Shown here piece after piece: positions 42,255 to 51,669 of a stretch of 64,000 nt of DNA; within the stretch, counting starts at the first letter, position 1, and each line of letters starts with the position of its first letter. Source of the DNA: Luteococcus sp052116585 (GTDB lineage Bacteria; Actinomycetota; Actinomycetes; Propionibacteriales; Propionibacteriaceae); NCBI RefSeq assembly GCF_052116585.1, contig NZ_JBQKKT010000001.1:62001-126000 (forward strand). The letters run 5' to 3'. A model generated the notes under the pieces. That model was not told the DNA's origin. It searched no databases and saw nothing but the letters and a program-made list of their open reading frames with translations. Made by a program: the position numbers and the translations under genes.

Positions 42255-43013
42255 TCAGTCCAGCGGGACTCCCAGCAGGGGAGGGGCCGGGACCGGCTCA
42301 AGTCCAGCCAGACGCCGGATGACCAGCCCTGCCAGCATCTGGCCCATCACCGGCGGCATGTAACTCATGGACCCCAGCGTCTCGCTCTTGACGCGGCTGG
42401 TGGCGCGGTCCAACGGCACCGGTACTTCATTGGAGAAGAGCACTTCCAGGCTCTCGATCCCGCGCCGTCGGCACTCCTTGCGCATCACGCGAGAGACCGG
42501 ACAGTTCCGGGTGCGGTGCACGTCGGCGAATTCCAGCGTGGTCGGGTCCAGCTTGTTGGCCGCCCCCATGGAGGAGACCAGCGGCACCCCACGTTCTGCA
42601 CACCAGCGGGCAATCGCGAGCTTCTGGGTGATCGTGTCGATGCAATCGATGACGTAGTCGGGACGAGGGCAGGCGTCCAGGGTTGCGGTGAGGTTCTGGG
42701 GATTGAGGAAGACCTGCTGGGCAACAGTGGTGCAGTCGGGATTGATCTGCGCCACCATCTCACGCATCACGTCCGCCTTGACCCGCCCCACCGTGGAGAC
42801 GAAGGCGAGCGCCTGACGATTGATGTTGCTCTCCTCGATGACATCTCGGTCGAGCAGGACCAAGGAGCCCACGCCACCGCGGGCGAGGGCCTCGGCGGAG
42901 CTGGACCCCACACCGCCCAGTCCCAGCACCATCACCGTGGAATCGCCCAGGGCCTCCAGCCCCGAGGCGCCCAGAACCAGTCGGAGTCGGGAGAATCTCT
43001 CGCTCTGCGTCAC
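42255..43013 (-). CDS. ThiF-family E1-like enzyme, TcdA-like (tRNA t6A dehydratase)
   Basis: A 252-residue adenylating enzyme of the ThiF/MoeB/HesA group. The ATP site is VMVLGLGGVGSSSAEALARGGVG, with downstream DRDVIEESNINRQ. The conserved DYVIDCIDTITQKLAI and SSMGAANKLDPT segments match TcdA (CsdL), which cyclises threonylcarbamoyladenosine in tRNA. Residues ending FSNEVPVPL also fit TcdA. GTG 43013 has GGGAG 7 nt upstream. Confidence 0.8.
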   Translation of the reverse strand: MTQSERFSRLRLVLGASGLEALGDSTVMVLGLGGVGSSSAEALARGGVGSLVLLDRDVIEESNINRQALAFVSTVGRVKADVMREMVAQINPDCTTVAQQVFLNPQNLTATLDACPRPDYVIDCIDTITQKLAIARWCAERGVPLVSSMGAANKLDPTTLEFADVHRTRNCPVSRVMRKECRRRGIESLEVLFSNEVPVPLDRATSRVKSETLGSMSYMPPVMGQMLAGLVIRRLAGLEPVPAPPLLGVPLD

Positions 43014-43135
43014 TCACTGCTCCCTGCGTCGTGTGCTTGTTGCCAGGGGAAATCTAGTGCTTCCGGCCGCTGTCGCCGTCCACTGTGGGTGCCCGGCGCC
43101 CTGATTGCTGCTGAACTGCATGCAAGACTGGAGTG

Positions 43136-43702
43136 GTGAGGATGCCCAACCGCCCCCGTGCCGGCGAACTTCTGGTGGCGCGTGCAGGAGCGATGGACGA
43201 CGACTGGCACCAGGCCGTGGTCCTCCTGCTCGACAGCGACGAGTCGGGTGCCCTTGGGGTGGTCCTCAACCGGCTGTCCAGCACCAGCCTCGAGGAGGTC
43301 CTCCCGCAGTGGCAGGAACTCGTCTGCCCGCCCCAGGAGCTCTTCGAGGGCGGGCCGGTCTCGCCCGGCGGTGCGGTCTGCGTCGCCAAGCCGGCCGACC
43401 CCCGAGAGGATCCACCCGGGTGGCGACGCGTGCACCAAGACCTGGGGCTGCTGCATCTGGACACACCCGTCGAGCTGGTCCGGGGAGCGTATGCGGACCT
43501 GCGAATCTTCGCCGGATACTGCGGTTGGGCTCCCGGCCAGCTGGAGACTGAACTGGTGCGCGGAGACTGGCACCGCGTTCCCGTGCGCGACGAGGACGTC
43601 TTCGGCGTGCGTCCGCACGACCTGTGGCGGCGCGTCCTGCGTCGTCAGGGCGGCGAGCTGGCCACATTCTCCACATGGACTGAAGATCCCGCGCTCAACT
43701 GA
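43136..43702 (+). CDS. YqgE/AlgH family protein (DUF179)
   Basis: A 188-residue protein of the YqgE/AlgH family, function unknown. Family segments are GELLVARAGAMDDDWHQAVVLLLDSDESGALGVVLNRLSS, LFEGGPVSPGGAVCV and the C-terminal RIFAGYCGWAPGQLETELVRGDWHRVP. A -10-like AAGACT lies 6 nt before GTG 43136, which favours that start over the adjacent GTG 43133 or ATG 43142. It is divergent from the ThiF-family gene. Confidence 0.8.
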   Translation: MRMPNRPRAGELLVARAGAMDDDWHQAVVLLLDSDESGALGVVLNRLSSTSLEEVLPQWQELVCPPQELFEGGPVSPGGAVCVAKPADPREDPPGWRRVHQDLGLLHLDTPVELVRGAYADLRIFAGYCGWAPGQLETELVRGDWHRVPVRDEDVFGVRPHDLWRRVLRRQGGELATFSTWTEDPALN

Positions 43703-43788
43703 GGTCAGGCGGTCGAGCTGCTTTACCAAACCGTTACGATGGCGGCTGACGACCTGCCCGGTGGATGGTGCGGTCGGGGGGAGGGACC

Positions 43789-44490
43789 ATGGTCGAGAGC
43801 AGTCATACGACGCCGCGGATCCTCGTTGTCGACGACGACGTGGCGCTGGCGGAGATGCTCCAGATGGTGCTGCAGAACGAGGGTTTCGAGACGAGCTGGT
43901 GCGCCACGGGCGACAAGGCTCTGGCTGCCTTCCGCGAACACTCGCCGGACCTGGTGCTGCTCGACCTGATGCTGCCGGGACGCGACGGGGTGGAGATCTG
44001 TCGCGAGATCCGCGCCGAGTCCGGCGTCCCCATCGTCATGCTGACCGCGAAGAGCGACACCGTCGACATCGTCACCGGACTGGAGGCGGGGGCCGATGAC
44101 TACGTCAGCAAGCCGTTCAAGGCCAAGGAACTGGTGGCACGCATCCGAACCCGGTTGCGGCGCATGCCCGAAGGAGCCGGGATCGATCGGATCCAGATCG
44201 GTGACCTCAGCATCAGCCCATCGAGTCACGAGGTCTCCCGAGGAGACCAGCTGATCCAGCTCACCCCGCTCGAATTCGACCTGCTGCTGGCACTGGCCCG
44301 CAAGCCCCGGCAGGTCTTCAGCCGGGAGACCCTCCTGGAGGAGGTCTGGGGCTACCGCAATGCCAGTGACACACGTCTGGTCAATGTGCACGTACAGCGC
44401 CTGCGGGCCAAGGTGGAGCGTGATCCGGAGCATCCCCAGATCGTCGTGACGGTGCGAGGCGTCGGTTACCGTGCCGGCCATCCGAAGTGA
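43789..44490 (+). CDS. mtrA: Response regulator MtrA
   Basis: An OmpR-type response regulator of 233 residues that controls cell-envelope and division genes in actinobacteria. The receiver has phospho-acceptor Asp59 (VLLDLMLPG) with Asp15-Asp16 and the conserved Lys in SKPFK. The C-terminal winged helix (LTPLEFDLLLALARKPRQVFSRETLLEEVWGY...VRGVGYRAG) is complete. ATG 43789 follows GGGAGG. A 20-bp tandem duplication lies at the gene's end. It is the first gene of mtrA-mtrB-lpqB. Confidence 0.93.
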   Translation: MVESSHTTPRILVVDDDVALAEMLQMVLQNEGFETSWCATGDKALAAFREHSPDLVLLDLMLPGRDGVEICREIRAESGVPIVMLTAKSDTVDIVTGLEAGADDYVSKPFKAKELVARIRTRLRRMPEGAGIDRIQIGDLSISPSSHEVSRGDQLIQLTPLEFDLLLALARKPRQVFSRETLLEEVWGYRNASDTRLVNVHVQRLRAKVERDPEHPQIVVTVRGVGYRAGHPK

Positions 44491-44511
44491 CTGCCGGCCA
44501 TCTGCAGTGAA
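44472..44511 (+). repeat. 20-bp tandem duplication at the mtrA stop
   Basis: TGCCGGCCATC-CGAAGTGAC (44472-44491) is followed directly by TGCCGGCCATC-TGCAGTGAA (44492-44511). The first copy holds the mtrA stop codon; the second fills the gap before mtrB. Confidence 0.75.
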
Positions 44512-44527
44512 TGAAGGTCAACCCGTC

Positions 44528-46051
44528 ATGGGCCGGCTCTCCCGGTGGTGGTGGTCCTCACTGCCGCTGCGCGTGATTGCCCTGACGATCACCGGTTCCG
44601 TGGTGGTGCTCGCGCTCGGCGGTCTGTTGCTGATGCGCCAGGCCAGCGGCGGGGTGCTCGACGGGAAGAAGCGCAGCGCCGTGGCGGAGGCGTCGAGCGC
44701 GGTGGAACGAATGCAGACCCAGCTGCGCACCAGCGATCTGCGTACCGCGTCGCTCTACGAAAGACTCAACCAGCTCGCCGACGAGGCGGGTGCCCAGCCT
44801 GGCCAGTACCAGGTCGTGATCCAGGGTCCGGTCTCGCGCTTCGTCTCACCGGCGATCTTCGAGCACAGCGTGCCGGACTCCCTGGTGGAGGCCGTGACCG
44901 GCAATGACGGCATGTACGTCACGCCCACCACGGTCGACTGGACCGACCCCACCCGGGCGGATGAGCCCGGACTGGCGATCGGGGCCACGCTTCAGGCACC
45001 ATCCAGCACGGAGCGCTATCCCATCTACTTCATCTTCCCGCAGAGCAACGAGGTCCGTACCCTCAGCCTGCTGCGGGGCGCCATCGCGTCGACGAGTCTT
45101 TTGCTGCTCTCACTTCTGGGGCTGATTGCCTGGCTGGTGGCGCGCCACGTCGTGCGCTCGGTCCGGGAGGCCTCCGTCGCTGCCTCGCGCATCGCTGCGG
45201 GGAATTTCGACCAGCGCATCCAGGTGCGCGGAACCGATGACCTGGCCAGCCTGGGCACCTCGGTCAACAACATGGCGGCCGAGCTCACCAGCCAGATCGG
45301 CCAGCTGGAAGATCTCTCCCGGGTGCAGCAACGGTTCGTGCAGGACGTCTCGCACGAGCTCCGCACGCCGCTCACCACCGTGCGGATGGCCGCAGACCTG
45401 CTGCATGACTCACGCGACGAGATGCAGCCCTTCGCCGCCCGCTCCACGGAATTGCTGCACCATGAGCTGGAGCGTTTCGAGTCCTTGCTGGCGGACCTGC
45501 TGGAGATCAGCCGCTTCGACGCCGGGGCGGCCGTGCTGGCAGTGGAGGAGACAGACCTGGTCCCCCTGGTGGAACGCGAGATCGACGCGCAGCGGGCACT
45601 GGCCGAGTCGCACGGCTGCTCCGTCAGCTTCGAGCACCCACCGACCGCGCTGGCCGAGGTGGACTCCCGTCGGATCACGCGAATCCTGCGCAACCTGTTG
45701 ACGAATGCCATTGAGCACTCGGAGGGCAAGCCGATCGAGCTGCGGCTGGCGATGGACGGCTCGGTGGTGGCCCTCACGGTGCGCGACCACGGAGTGGGTT
45801 TCTCGCCCGAGCTGGCGGAGCAGGTCTTCCACCGCTTCTGGCGAGCCGACCCCAGCCGCACCCGCCAGGTGGGCGGCACCGGACTGGGGCTGGCGATCGC
45901 ACTCGAGGATGCAACGCTGCACGGTGGTCGGCTGGCCGCGTGGGGTTCGCCGGGCAGGGGAGCCCAGTTCCATCTGGTGGTGCCTCGCACGTCGGGCGCG
46001 TCGGCAGCATCGAACCCGCTGCCAGTCGTGCCCGTCGAGGAGGCCCGATGA
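44528..46051 (+). CDS. mtrB: Sensor histidine kinase MtrB
   Basis: Membrane sensor that phosphorylates MtrA, 507 residues. TM helix 1 (about residues 15-37) and helix 2 (about 183-205) enclose an extracytoplasmic sensor domain. A HAMP domain (206-258) leads to the H-box with His276 (FVQDVSHELRTPLTT). The ATPase part has LRNLLTNAIEHSEG, DHGVGFSPE and GGTGLGLAIA. ATG 44528 is chosen as the first start with a plausible upstream AAGG. GTG 44507 is an alternative. The stop overlaps lpqB (ATGA). Confidence 0.92.
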   Translation: MGRLSRWWWSSLPLRVIALTITGSVVVLALGGLLLMRQASGGVLDGKKRSAVAEASSAVERMQTQLRTSDLRTASLYERLNQLADEAGAQPGQYQVVIQGPVSRFVSPAIFEHSVPDSLVEAVTGNDGMYVTPTTVDWTDPTRADEPGLAIGATLQAPSSTERYPIYFIFPQSNEVRTLSLLRGAIASTSLLLLSLLGLIAWLVARHVVRSVREASVAASRIAAGNFDQRIQVRGTDDLASLGTSVNNMAAELTSQIGQLEDLSRVQQRFVQDVSHELRTPLTTVRMAADLLHDSRDEMQPFAARSTELLHHELERFESLLADLLEISRFDAGAAVLAVEETDLVPLVEREIDAQRALAESHGCSVSFEHPPTALAEVDSRRITRILRNLLTNAIEHSEGKPIELRLAMDGSVVALTVRDHGVGFSPELAEQVFHRFWRADPSRTRQVGGTGLGLAIALEDATLHGGRLAAWGSPGRGAQFHLVVPRTSGASAASNPLPVVPVEEAR

Positions 46052-47787
46052 CTCGTCGACGTCAGCCAGCTCTCCTGCTGGTCGCCGTGCTGGCCGTCAG
46101 CGCCTGTTCCACCGTGCCCTCCTCTGGGCCCGTCGAGCGGGTCAACCCGCCGGTACAGGCGCCGCTGGAGGGTGGTGTGGATGTGCATCCGGTGCCTCCC
46201 CAGCGGGATGCCTCGCCGGATGCGGTGCTGGCCGGCTATCTGGACGCAATGGCCTCGCTGGAGCCGGGTTTCACCGTCGCTCGGCAGTACCTCACCCCGG
46301 CTGCGGCCCGACGCTGGGACCCGTCGACGGGCGTCACCGTCTTCGACGGTGACACGCGTAGCAGTCTGCCGGGCAGCACCAAGGCCGGTATCCAGGCACG
46401 GGTGGTGGGCAGTCTCGACGCCCAGGGGCACTATCGAGCGGAGACCGGACGGATCCTGCGGCAGGACTTCACCATGGAACAGGTGGCGGGCCAGTGGCGG
46501 ATCAGCAATCCACCGTCGGGACTGCTCGTCAGCCACTACACCCTCCTGCATCGCTTCACGCCGACGCCCGTGTGGTTCTTCGTCCCCGGGAGCAGCACCC
46601 TGGTTCCGGAAAGGGTGTGGTTGGCCCGCAATCCCGCGGGGCCTGCTGAAGCCGTGCGAGCGTTGTTGGCAGGCCCGTCGGAATGGATGGCACCGGCGGT
46701 CGACACGGCGGTACCGAACGGCACTCGGCTGGCCGAGCCGGGGGTGACGGTCATCGATGGCATCGCGACCATCCCACTGGAGGGGCGTCTGGGCAGCCTG
46801 CCGGATCCTCGGCGCACCCAGTTGCTGGCCCAGCTGGGCTGGACACTGCGTGCCTTCCCGGAGCTGCGAGGCCTGCGCGTGGTGGTGGACAGTCGGCAGT
46901 GGGGCACCCAGTCTCACGGACTCAGTGCCCCGGTGATGCTGGAGGACCTGCCCGGGCTCCCACCGGTTCCGATCGATGCCAACGAGCAGCCCTTCGCCGT
47001 GGTGGACGGGGCTGTGGGCAGGCTTGACGAGCAGGGTTCCTTCTCTCCGTTGGGCGGTGTGCTGGGAACCCGGGGCTGGGGCGGAAGGGCCGGTAGCCTC
47101 GCCGTCTCGTCGAGCAGTTCGGTGATCGCGGTCGTCAACCAGGAGGGCACGCAGTTGCACAGCACCCGCCTGGGACGCGACGAGCTGGCCCTGCGCCTGG
47201 TGGCCAAGAAGGTCGAGAATCCAGTGGTGACCAGTTCCGGGACGGTGTGGGCCAGTACGGGAGGGGACGCCGCATCGGCTCTGTGGCGCAGCTCGGACGG
47301 CGCCACCAGGCTCAAGCGGGTGGCGATCCCGGAGCTGTCCGGTTCCACCTTGGTGGCCTTCGCGGTCTCTCCGGAACAGACCCGTCTTGCCGTTGTGCTG
47401 CGCCGGGGCCAGCAGACCTCGCTGGGTCTCCTGCGCATTCGGGCTGGCACGGTGGACGGTCTGCGGATCCTGCCCCTGCAGCAGGGCCAGATCCGGCTGG
47501 AAGAGGTCAAGGACGTGGGCTGGACCGGCGCGGAACAGTTGATGGTGCTGGCCTCACAGGGCGACGATTCGCCGACGAGCGCGTACTTGGTGGGCTCCGA
47601 CGGGTCCCACGTCGAGGATGTGGGACCCGCGGGTGAGTTGGACCTGGTGCAGTTGGACACCAGGCCCCAGGATGACGGGGCGGTGGCCCTGCTGCGCTCG
47701 GCAGAGGGGCAGGTGCTGCGCTACCAGTCCGCCTGGCGCTGGCAGAGCCTGCCCGGCCGCGTCTCGTGGCTGGCCGTGCCCTCCTGA
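46048..47787 (+). CDS. lpqB: MtrAB-associated lipoprotein LpqB
   Basis: A 579-residue secreted lipoprotein. The signal peptide ends in the lipobox LAVSAC with lipidated Cys20. A GerMN-like domain lies at about residues 180-310 (RNPAGPAEAVRALLAGPSEWMAP...). A C-terminal beta-propeller-like LpqB domain follows (from about 330, GGRAGSLAVSSSSSVIAVV). LpqB interacts with MtrB in mycobacteria. ATG 46048 overlaps the mtrB stop by four bases. Confidence 0.92.
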   Translation: MTRRRQPALLLVAVLAVSACSTVPSSGPVERVNPPVQAPLEGGVDVHPVPPQRDASPDAVLAGYLDAMASLEPGFTVARQYLTPAAARRWDPSTGVTVFDGDTRSSLPGSTKAGIQARVVGSLDAQGHYRAETGRILRQDFTMEQVAGQWRISNPPSGLLVSHYTLLHRFTPTPVWFFVPGSSTLVPERVWLARNPAGPAEAVRALLAGPSEWMAPAVDTAVPNGTRLAEPGVTVIDGIATIPLEGRLGSLPDPRRTQLLAQLGWTLRAFPELRGLRVVVDSRQWGTQSHGLSAPVMLEDLPGLPPVPIDANEQPFAVVDGAVGRLDEQGSFSPLGGVLGTRGWGGRAGSLAVSSSSSVIAVVNQEGTQLHSTRLGRDELALRLVAKKVENPVVTSSGTVWASTGGDAASALWRSSDGATRLKRVAIPELSGSTLVAFAVSPEQTRLAVVLRRGQQTSLGLLRIRAGTVDGLRILPLQQGQIRLEEVKDVGWTGAEQLMVLASQGDDSPTSAYLVGSDGSHVEDVGPAGELDLVQLDTRPQDDGAVALLRSAEGQVLRYQSAWRWQSLPGRVSWLAVPS

Positions 47788-47886
47788 CGCCAGGCGGCGT
47801 CCACAGCACGGGACCATCCGAGGAGTTGTCCACAGCGGACCAGCGGCGACTGCCGCCCGGCACCGTTGGGGAGGGATGCTGGGCGC

Positions 47887-48636
47887 GTGATGGACGAGCT
47901 GGCGGACCTCTTGCTCGGGGCGTGTTGCCCAGGCTGCGGCGCGCCCGGACTGACCCTGTGCCCTTCCTGCCGAGAGCTTCTGGATCGGGATCCTTGGTGG
48001 GCCGATGACCTGGGAGGCTTTCCCGACCTGGAAGGCTGGGTGGCTGCTGCGGGCGACTACCGTGAACCCCTGCGCAGTGTGCTGAGTGCGCACAAGGATC
48101 GTGGCGCCTGGGGGCTGTCCGGTGTCCTGTCCACCCAACTGGCCCGTGCCGTGCGGTTGGTCCTGGACGACGGGCCGCAGGCACCGGGCTTCGTGGGCGG
48201 CGAGGGGCCGATCTGTCTGGTCCCCGTCCCGTCGTCGCCACGACAGGTCAGGGCGCGGGGCTATGACCATGCGATGGCACTGGCACGTCGAGCCGCCAGG
48301 AACCTGGGCCAAGGACCGCACTCCGTGCGCGTGCGTGCCAGGGCGGTTCTCCGTCGGGTGGGTTCGGTGGCCGACCAATCGACGCTGGGGCGCGGCGCAA
48401 GGATCCGCAACCAGGCCGGGTCCATGCGTGCCAGGACGGCGCCGCGCGGGGCCAGCGCGGTCGTCGTGGACGACATCTGCACCACCGGATCGAGTCTCGC
48501 CGAGGCCTTTCGAGCCCTGGACGAGGCCGGCTGGAGGGTGCTCGGAGGGGCCGTGGTGGCCCATCCGAGCAGAGGCGGACAGCAGTGTGGAAAACCACCC
48601 TGTGAAATTGTCCAAGTTCCCTTGGATTGCCTCTGA
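47887..48636 (+). CDS. ComF-family phosphoribosyltransferase-like protein
   Basis: A 249-residue protein with an N-terminal cysteine cluster (CCPGCGAPGLTLCPSC), likely a zinc finger, and a C-terminal phosphoribosyltransferase domain with the PRPP loop VVVDDICTTGSSLAEAFRAL. In other bacteria ComF homologues take part in DNA uptake. No other competence genes lie nearby. A -10-like GATGCT is 6 nt before GTG 47887. ATG 47890 is an alternative start. Confidence 0.82.
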   Translation: MMDELADLLLGACCPGCGAPGLTLCPSCRELLDRDPWWADDLGGFPDLEGWVAAAGDYREPLRSVLSAHKDRGAWGLSGVLSTQLARAVRLVLDDGPQAPGFVGGEGPICLVPVPSSPRQVRARGYDHAMALARRAARNLGQGPHSVRVRARAVLRRVGSVADQSTLGRGARIRNQAGSMRARTAPRGASAVVVDDICTTGSSLAEAFRALDEAGWRVLGGAVVAHPSRGGQQCGKPPCEIVQVPLDCL

Positions 48637-48766
48637 TAAGCGGTAACGTATGGACATGGCACGACATGCAGGATTCTCGGGGGTCATTCTTCGGGAGCCT
48701 TGTGGGTCGTGCCGTGCTCATTGCTGAGGCCCATCACTGGTGGGTCACCGATCAAGGAGGATCACC

Positions 48767-49363
48767 ATGGACATTGTTGTCACCGGACGCCACTGCACGA
48801 TCAGCGACGCCGTGCGCGAACAGGTCGCCGAACGCCTGGCCAGCGTGGAGAAACTCAGGGATCGAGTGATTCGGACCGAAGTGGAGTTCACCAATGTGGA
48901 GTCCAAGGGCAATCCCAACGACAACATGCTGTGCGAGATCACGCTGCGCAGCAAGGGTCCGGTTGTGCGCGCCGAGGCGTACGCGGAGGACAAGATGGTT
49001 GCCTTCGAGAAGGCCATGGACAAGTTGAAGACGCAGCTGCGCAAGGCCAGCGACCGTCGCAAGAACCACCGTGGCCTGCGTCCGCACCACGTGGTCAGCG
49101 TGATCGATCCCTCGCCCGAGACAGTCGACCCCGGCCCCGAGACCAAGAATGTCGCAGGTCTGCAGGTGACGGGTGAAGGGCCGCTGGTGGTGCGGGAGAA
49201 GGAGTTCACGTCCACTCCGCTGAGCCTGGCCCAGGCACTCGACGAGATGGAACTCGTGGGGCACGACTTCTTCCTCTACGTCGACGAGGAATCTGGCCGC
49301 CCCAGCGTGGTCTACCGGCGCAAGGGCTATGACTACGGTGTCATCCACCTGAACCAGTCCTGA
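48767..49363 (+). CDS. hpf: Long-form ribosome hibernation-promoting factor
   Basis: A 198-residue long HPF that binds the 30S subunit and dimerises ribosomes in stationary phase. The N-terminal YfiA-like domain (residues 1-105; MDIVVTGRHCTISDAVREQV, MLCEITLRSKGPVVRAEAYAEDKMVAFEKAMDKLKTQLRK) is joined by a linker to the C-terminal dimerisation domain (about 145-198; LSLAQALDEMELVGHDFFLYVDEESGRPSVVYRRKGYDYGVI). ATG 48767 is preceded by AAGGAGG. It is single and convergent with the next gene. Confidence 0.92.
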   Translation: MDIVVTGRHCTISDAVREQVAERLASVEKLRDRVIRTEVEFTNVESKGNPNDNMLCEITLRSKGPVVRAEAYAEDKMVAFEKAMDKLKTQLRKASDRRKNHRGLRPHHVVSVIDPSPETVDPGPETKNVAGLQVTGEGPLVVREKEFTSTPLSLAQALDEMELVGHDFFLYVDEESGRPSVVYRRKGYDYGVIHLNQS

Positions 49364-49373
49364 CCCCACGACG

Positions 49374-49408
49374 AGGCCCGTCGCCCCAGCACCAGAGGCG
49401 ACGGGCCT
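49374..49408. terminator. Bidirectional terminator between hpf and the amidotransferase gene
   Basis: AGGCCCGTCGCC (49374-49385) and GGCGACGGGCCT (49397-49408) form a perfect 12-bp stem between the convergent stop codons. Confidence 0.75.
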
Positions 49409-49430
49409 GCATCCGTCAGGGGGAACCTGC

Positions 49431-50129
49431 TCAGGCGTTCTCCACCACCTGCTGCGCGAAGCCCAGGGCAATGCTGCGGGCTGCGGGCTCCACCGCGTGG
49501 TCCACGGCGCGCATCCGGTCGAGCATCGTCGTGGCGCGGCTTCGGTGCTCCTGGGCCCACCAGTACTGCATGAGCTCGGGGCTGGCCTCGGGATGGAACT
49601 GCACGCCCAGCGCCGAGCCCAGGCGGAAGGCCTGGTTCGGGTGGGTGGCACTGCGGGCCAATTCCACGGCTCCGGCGGGCAACTGGTCGACGGTGTCATG
49701 GTGGCTCATCGGCACGGGTGCGGCCAGGCGAGCCGCCTCGGCCAGAACGGGATCCTCGCGGCTGGCCGGGAGCCACTCGAGGACCACCGGGCCTTCCTCG
49801 GCGCCGCGTGGATCACCGACCAGCACCGTGCCACCCAAGGCGCGGGCCAGCAGCTGGTGACCCAGACAGATGCCGAGCACCGGAAGATCGATTGCCTGCG
49901 CGTCGGCCATCAGGTCCTCCACCTGGCCGATCCATCGCAGGTCTGCCTCCACGCTCATCCGGCCCCCCAGAACCACCAGCCCGTCGCCGATGGTCTCCAG
50001 ATTGGGGACGTCCTTGGTCGCCAGATCAATCAGGGTGATCCGGACTCCTTCACGCAGCCACGTGTCGAAGCGCTCGAGCGGAACGTCGGCCTCCGGCTGC
50101 AGGACGGTGATGCGGGGTTTTTTCGCCAT
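49431..50129 (-). CDS. Class I glutamine amidotransferase (GMP-synthase-like)
   Basis: A 232-residue stand-alone class I glutamine amidotransferase. The catalytic triad is present: the nucleophilic Cys in VLGICLGHQLLA, and His plus Glu in VQFHPEASPE. It lacks any fused synthase domain, so the acceptor of the ammonia is unknown. ATG 50129 has TAGGCT 6 nt upstream. It is divergent from the YcaQ-type gene. Confidence 0.85.
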   Translation of the reverse strand: MAKKPRITVLQPEADVPLERFDTWLREGVRITLIDLATKDVPNLETIGDGLVVLGGRMSVEADLRWIGQVEDLMADAQAIDLPVLGICLGHQLLARALGGTVLVGDPRGAEEGPVVLEWLPASREDPVLAEAARLAAPVPMSHHDTVDQLPAGAVELARSATHPNQAFRLGSALGVQFHPEASPELMQYWWAQEHRSRATTMLDRMRAVDHAVEPAARSIALGFAQQVVENA

Positions 50130-50229
50130 GCGTCGAGCCTACTGGCGGGGGCGGATCGTCCCGCCCAGCACGGCAGGTCGGACACCGTCTCCGCGGGTCG
50201 GTGTCAGAGCTCGACGCTAGTCTCTGACC

Positions 50230-51456
50230 ATGCGTGAACTGAGTCTCGCCAGCGCACGGCGGGTGGCGCTCGCGGCCCAGGGATTCGGCCGACCCCGTCC
50301 CCAGCGACCCATCACGATGCGTGACGTCCAGGGGCAGATTGACCGGCTCGCCCAGTTCCAGGTGGACAGCATCAATGTGCTGGCCAGGGCGCATCAGCTG
50401 CCGTTGTACAGCCGGCTGGGCGCCTACGACACGGCACTGCTGGACCGTGCCGCGGGACAGGCCCCACGTCGCCTCTTCGAGTACTGGGGGCATGCCGCCA
50501 GCATGGTGGACGTGCGGCTGGAGCCGGCGCTGCGATTCCGGATGGCCCGGGCCCGGGACGAAGCCTGGGGCGGGATGCGTCGCATTGCCCAGGAGCAACC
50601 AGATCTGGTGGCGCGGGTTCGTCGGGAGGTTGCCGAGCGGGGGCCGGTGACGGCGCGCCAGCTGGAGGCACCACGCGCGAGACAACGTGACCACTGGGGA
50701 TGGAACTGGTCGGACACGAAGCGAGCCCTCGAATGGCTCTTCTGGTGCGGTGAGGTGACCGCTGCCCGACGAAATGCCTCCTTCGAGCGTGAGTACGACC
50801 TGCCCGAGCGGGTGCTCCCACCGGCAGTTCTCCAGACTCCCACCCCGTCCTCCCAAGAGGCGCACGTGGTCTTGGTCCGCCGTGCGGCGCGTGCACTGGG
50901 AGTGGCCAGCGAGCGCTGTCTTGCCGACTACTTCAGGCTGGGCCGTGCGGAGACGAGGCGGGCCATCGCCACTCTGGAGGAGCTCGGTGAGATGGAGCCG
51001 GTCACGGTCGCCGGGTGGTCGACCCGCGCATGGCTGTGGACGGGCGACGGCCAGCCCCGCATTCCCCGTCGGATCCATGCGCGGGCCCTGATCAGCCCGT
51101 TCGACCCGCTCATCTTCGAACGCTCCCGCGCGCTGTCCCTGTTCGGCCTGGACTACCGGATCGAGATCTACGTCCCGCAGGCGCGCCGGCGCCATGGCTA
51201 CTACGTGCACCCCTTCCTGGTGGGGGAGGAGTTCGCCGCACGGGTGGACCTCAAGGCGGACCGGGCTGCGAGCGTGCTGAGGGTCAAGTCGAGTTGGTTG
51301 GAGGAGGGCACCAGCCATCCGGTGGACGTCGTGACGAACCAGCTCGCCGACGAGCTCGAGCTCCTGGCCCGCTGGTTGGGTCTGGGCGCGGTCGTCGTGG
51401 ACGATGCGGGGGACCTGGCCGACGCCCTGGCCGCGGAGGTGCAGAGGCGGACCTGA
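50230..51456 (+). CDS. YcaQ-type winged-helix DNA repair glycosylase
   Basis: A 408-residue protein of the YcaQ (crosslink-repair DNA glycosylase) family, which unhooks interstrand crosslinks in E. coli. Family landmarks are the N-terminal LASARRVALAAQGF, LAQFQVDSINVLARAHQLPLYSRLG, LFEYWGHAASMV, and RALISPFDPLIFERSRALSLFGLDYRIEIYVP. The QVDSINVL and YWGHAAS segments hold the usual active-site surroundings. TAGTCT lies 6 nt before ATG 50230. Confidence 0.85.
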   Translation: MRELSLASARRVALAAQGFGRPRPQRPITMRDVQGQIDRLAQFQVDSINVLARAHQLPLYSRLGAYDTALLDRAAGQAPRRLFEYWGHAASMVDVRLEPALRFRMARARDEAWGGMRRIAQEQPDLVARVRREVAERGPVTARQLEAPRARQRDHWGWNWSDTKRALEWLFWCGEVTAARRNASFEREYDLPERVLPPAVLQTPTPSSQEAHVVLVRRAARALGVASERCLADYFRLGRAETRRAIATLEELGEMEPVTVAGWSTRAWLWTGDGQPRIPRRIHARALISPFDPLIFERSRALSLFGLDYRIEIYVPQARRRHGYYVHPFLVGEEFAARVDLKADRAASVLRVKSSWLEEGTSHPVDVVTNQLADELELLARWLGLGAVVVDDAGDLADALAAEVQRRT

Positions 51457-51669
51457 CCGCCGTGACGGCGAGGACATCGAGAGTTCCGCGCTGCTGGCTG
51501 TGATTTGCCTGCTGCCGCGGCGTTGCCGGTGTCGGATTGCCCGGAGCCCCCTAGGATGGGGTGGGTTCGGCCGCTCCGTGGGGGGCTGCCGCGACGGACC
51601 GGCACGCAAGACCTGCACGAAACACAGGGCGCACTGCGCCAACGAGTAACGGCTTAAGGAATCGACCAC

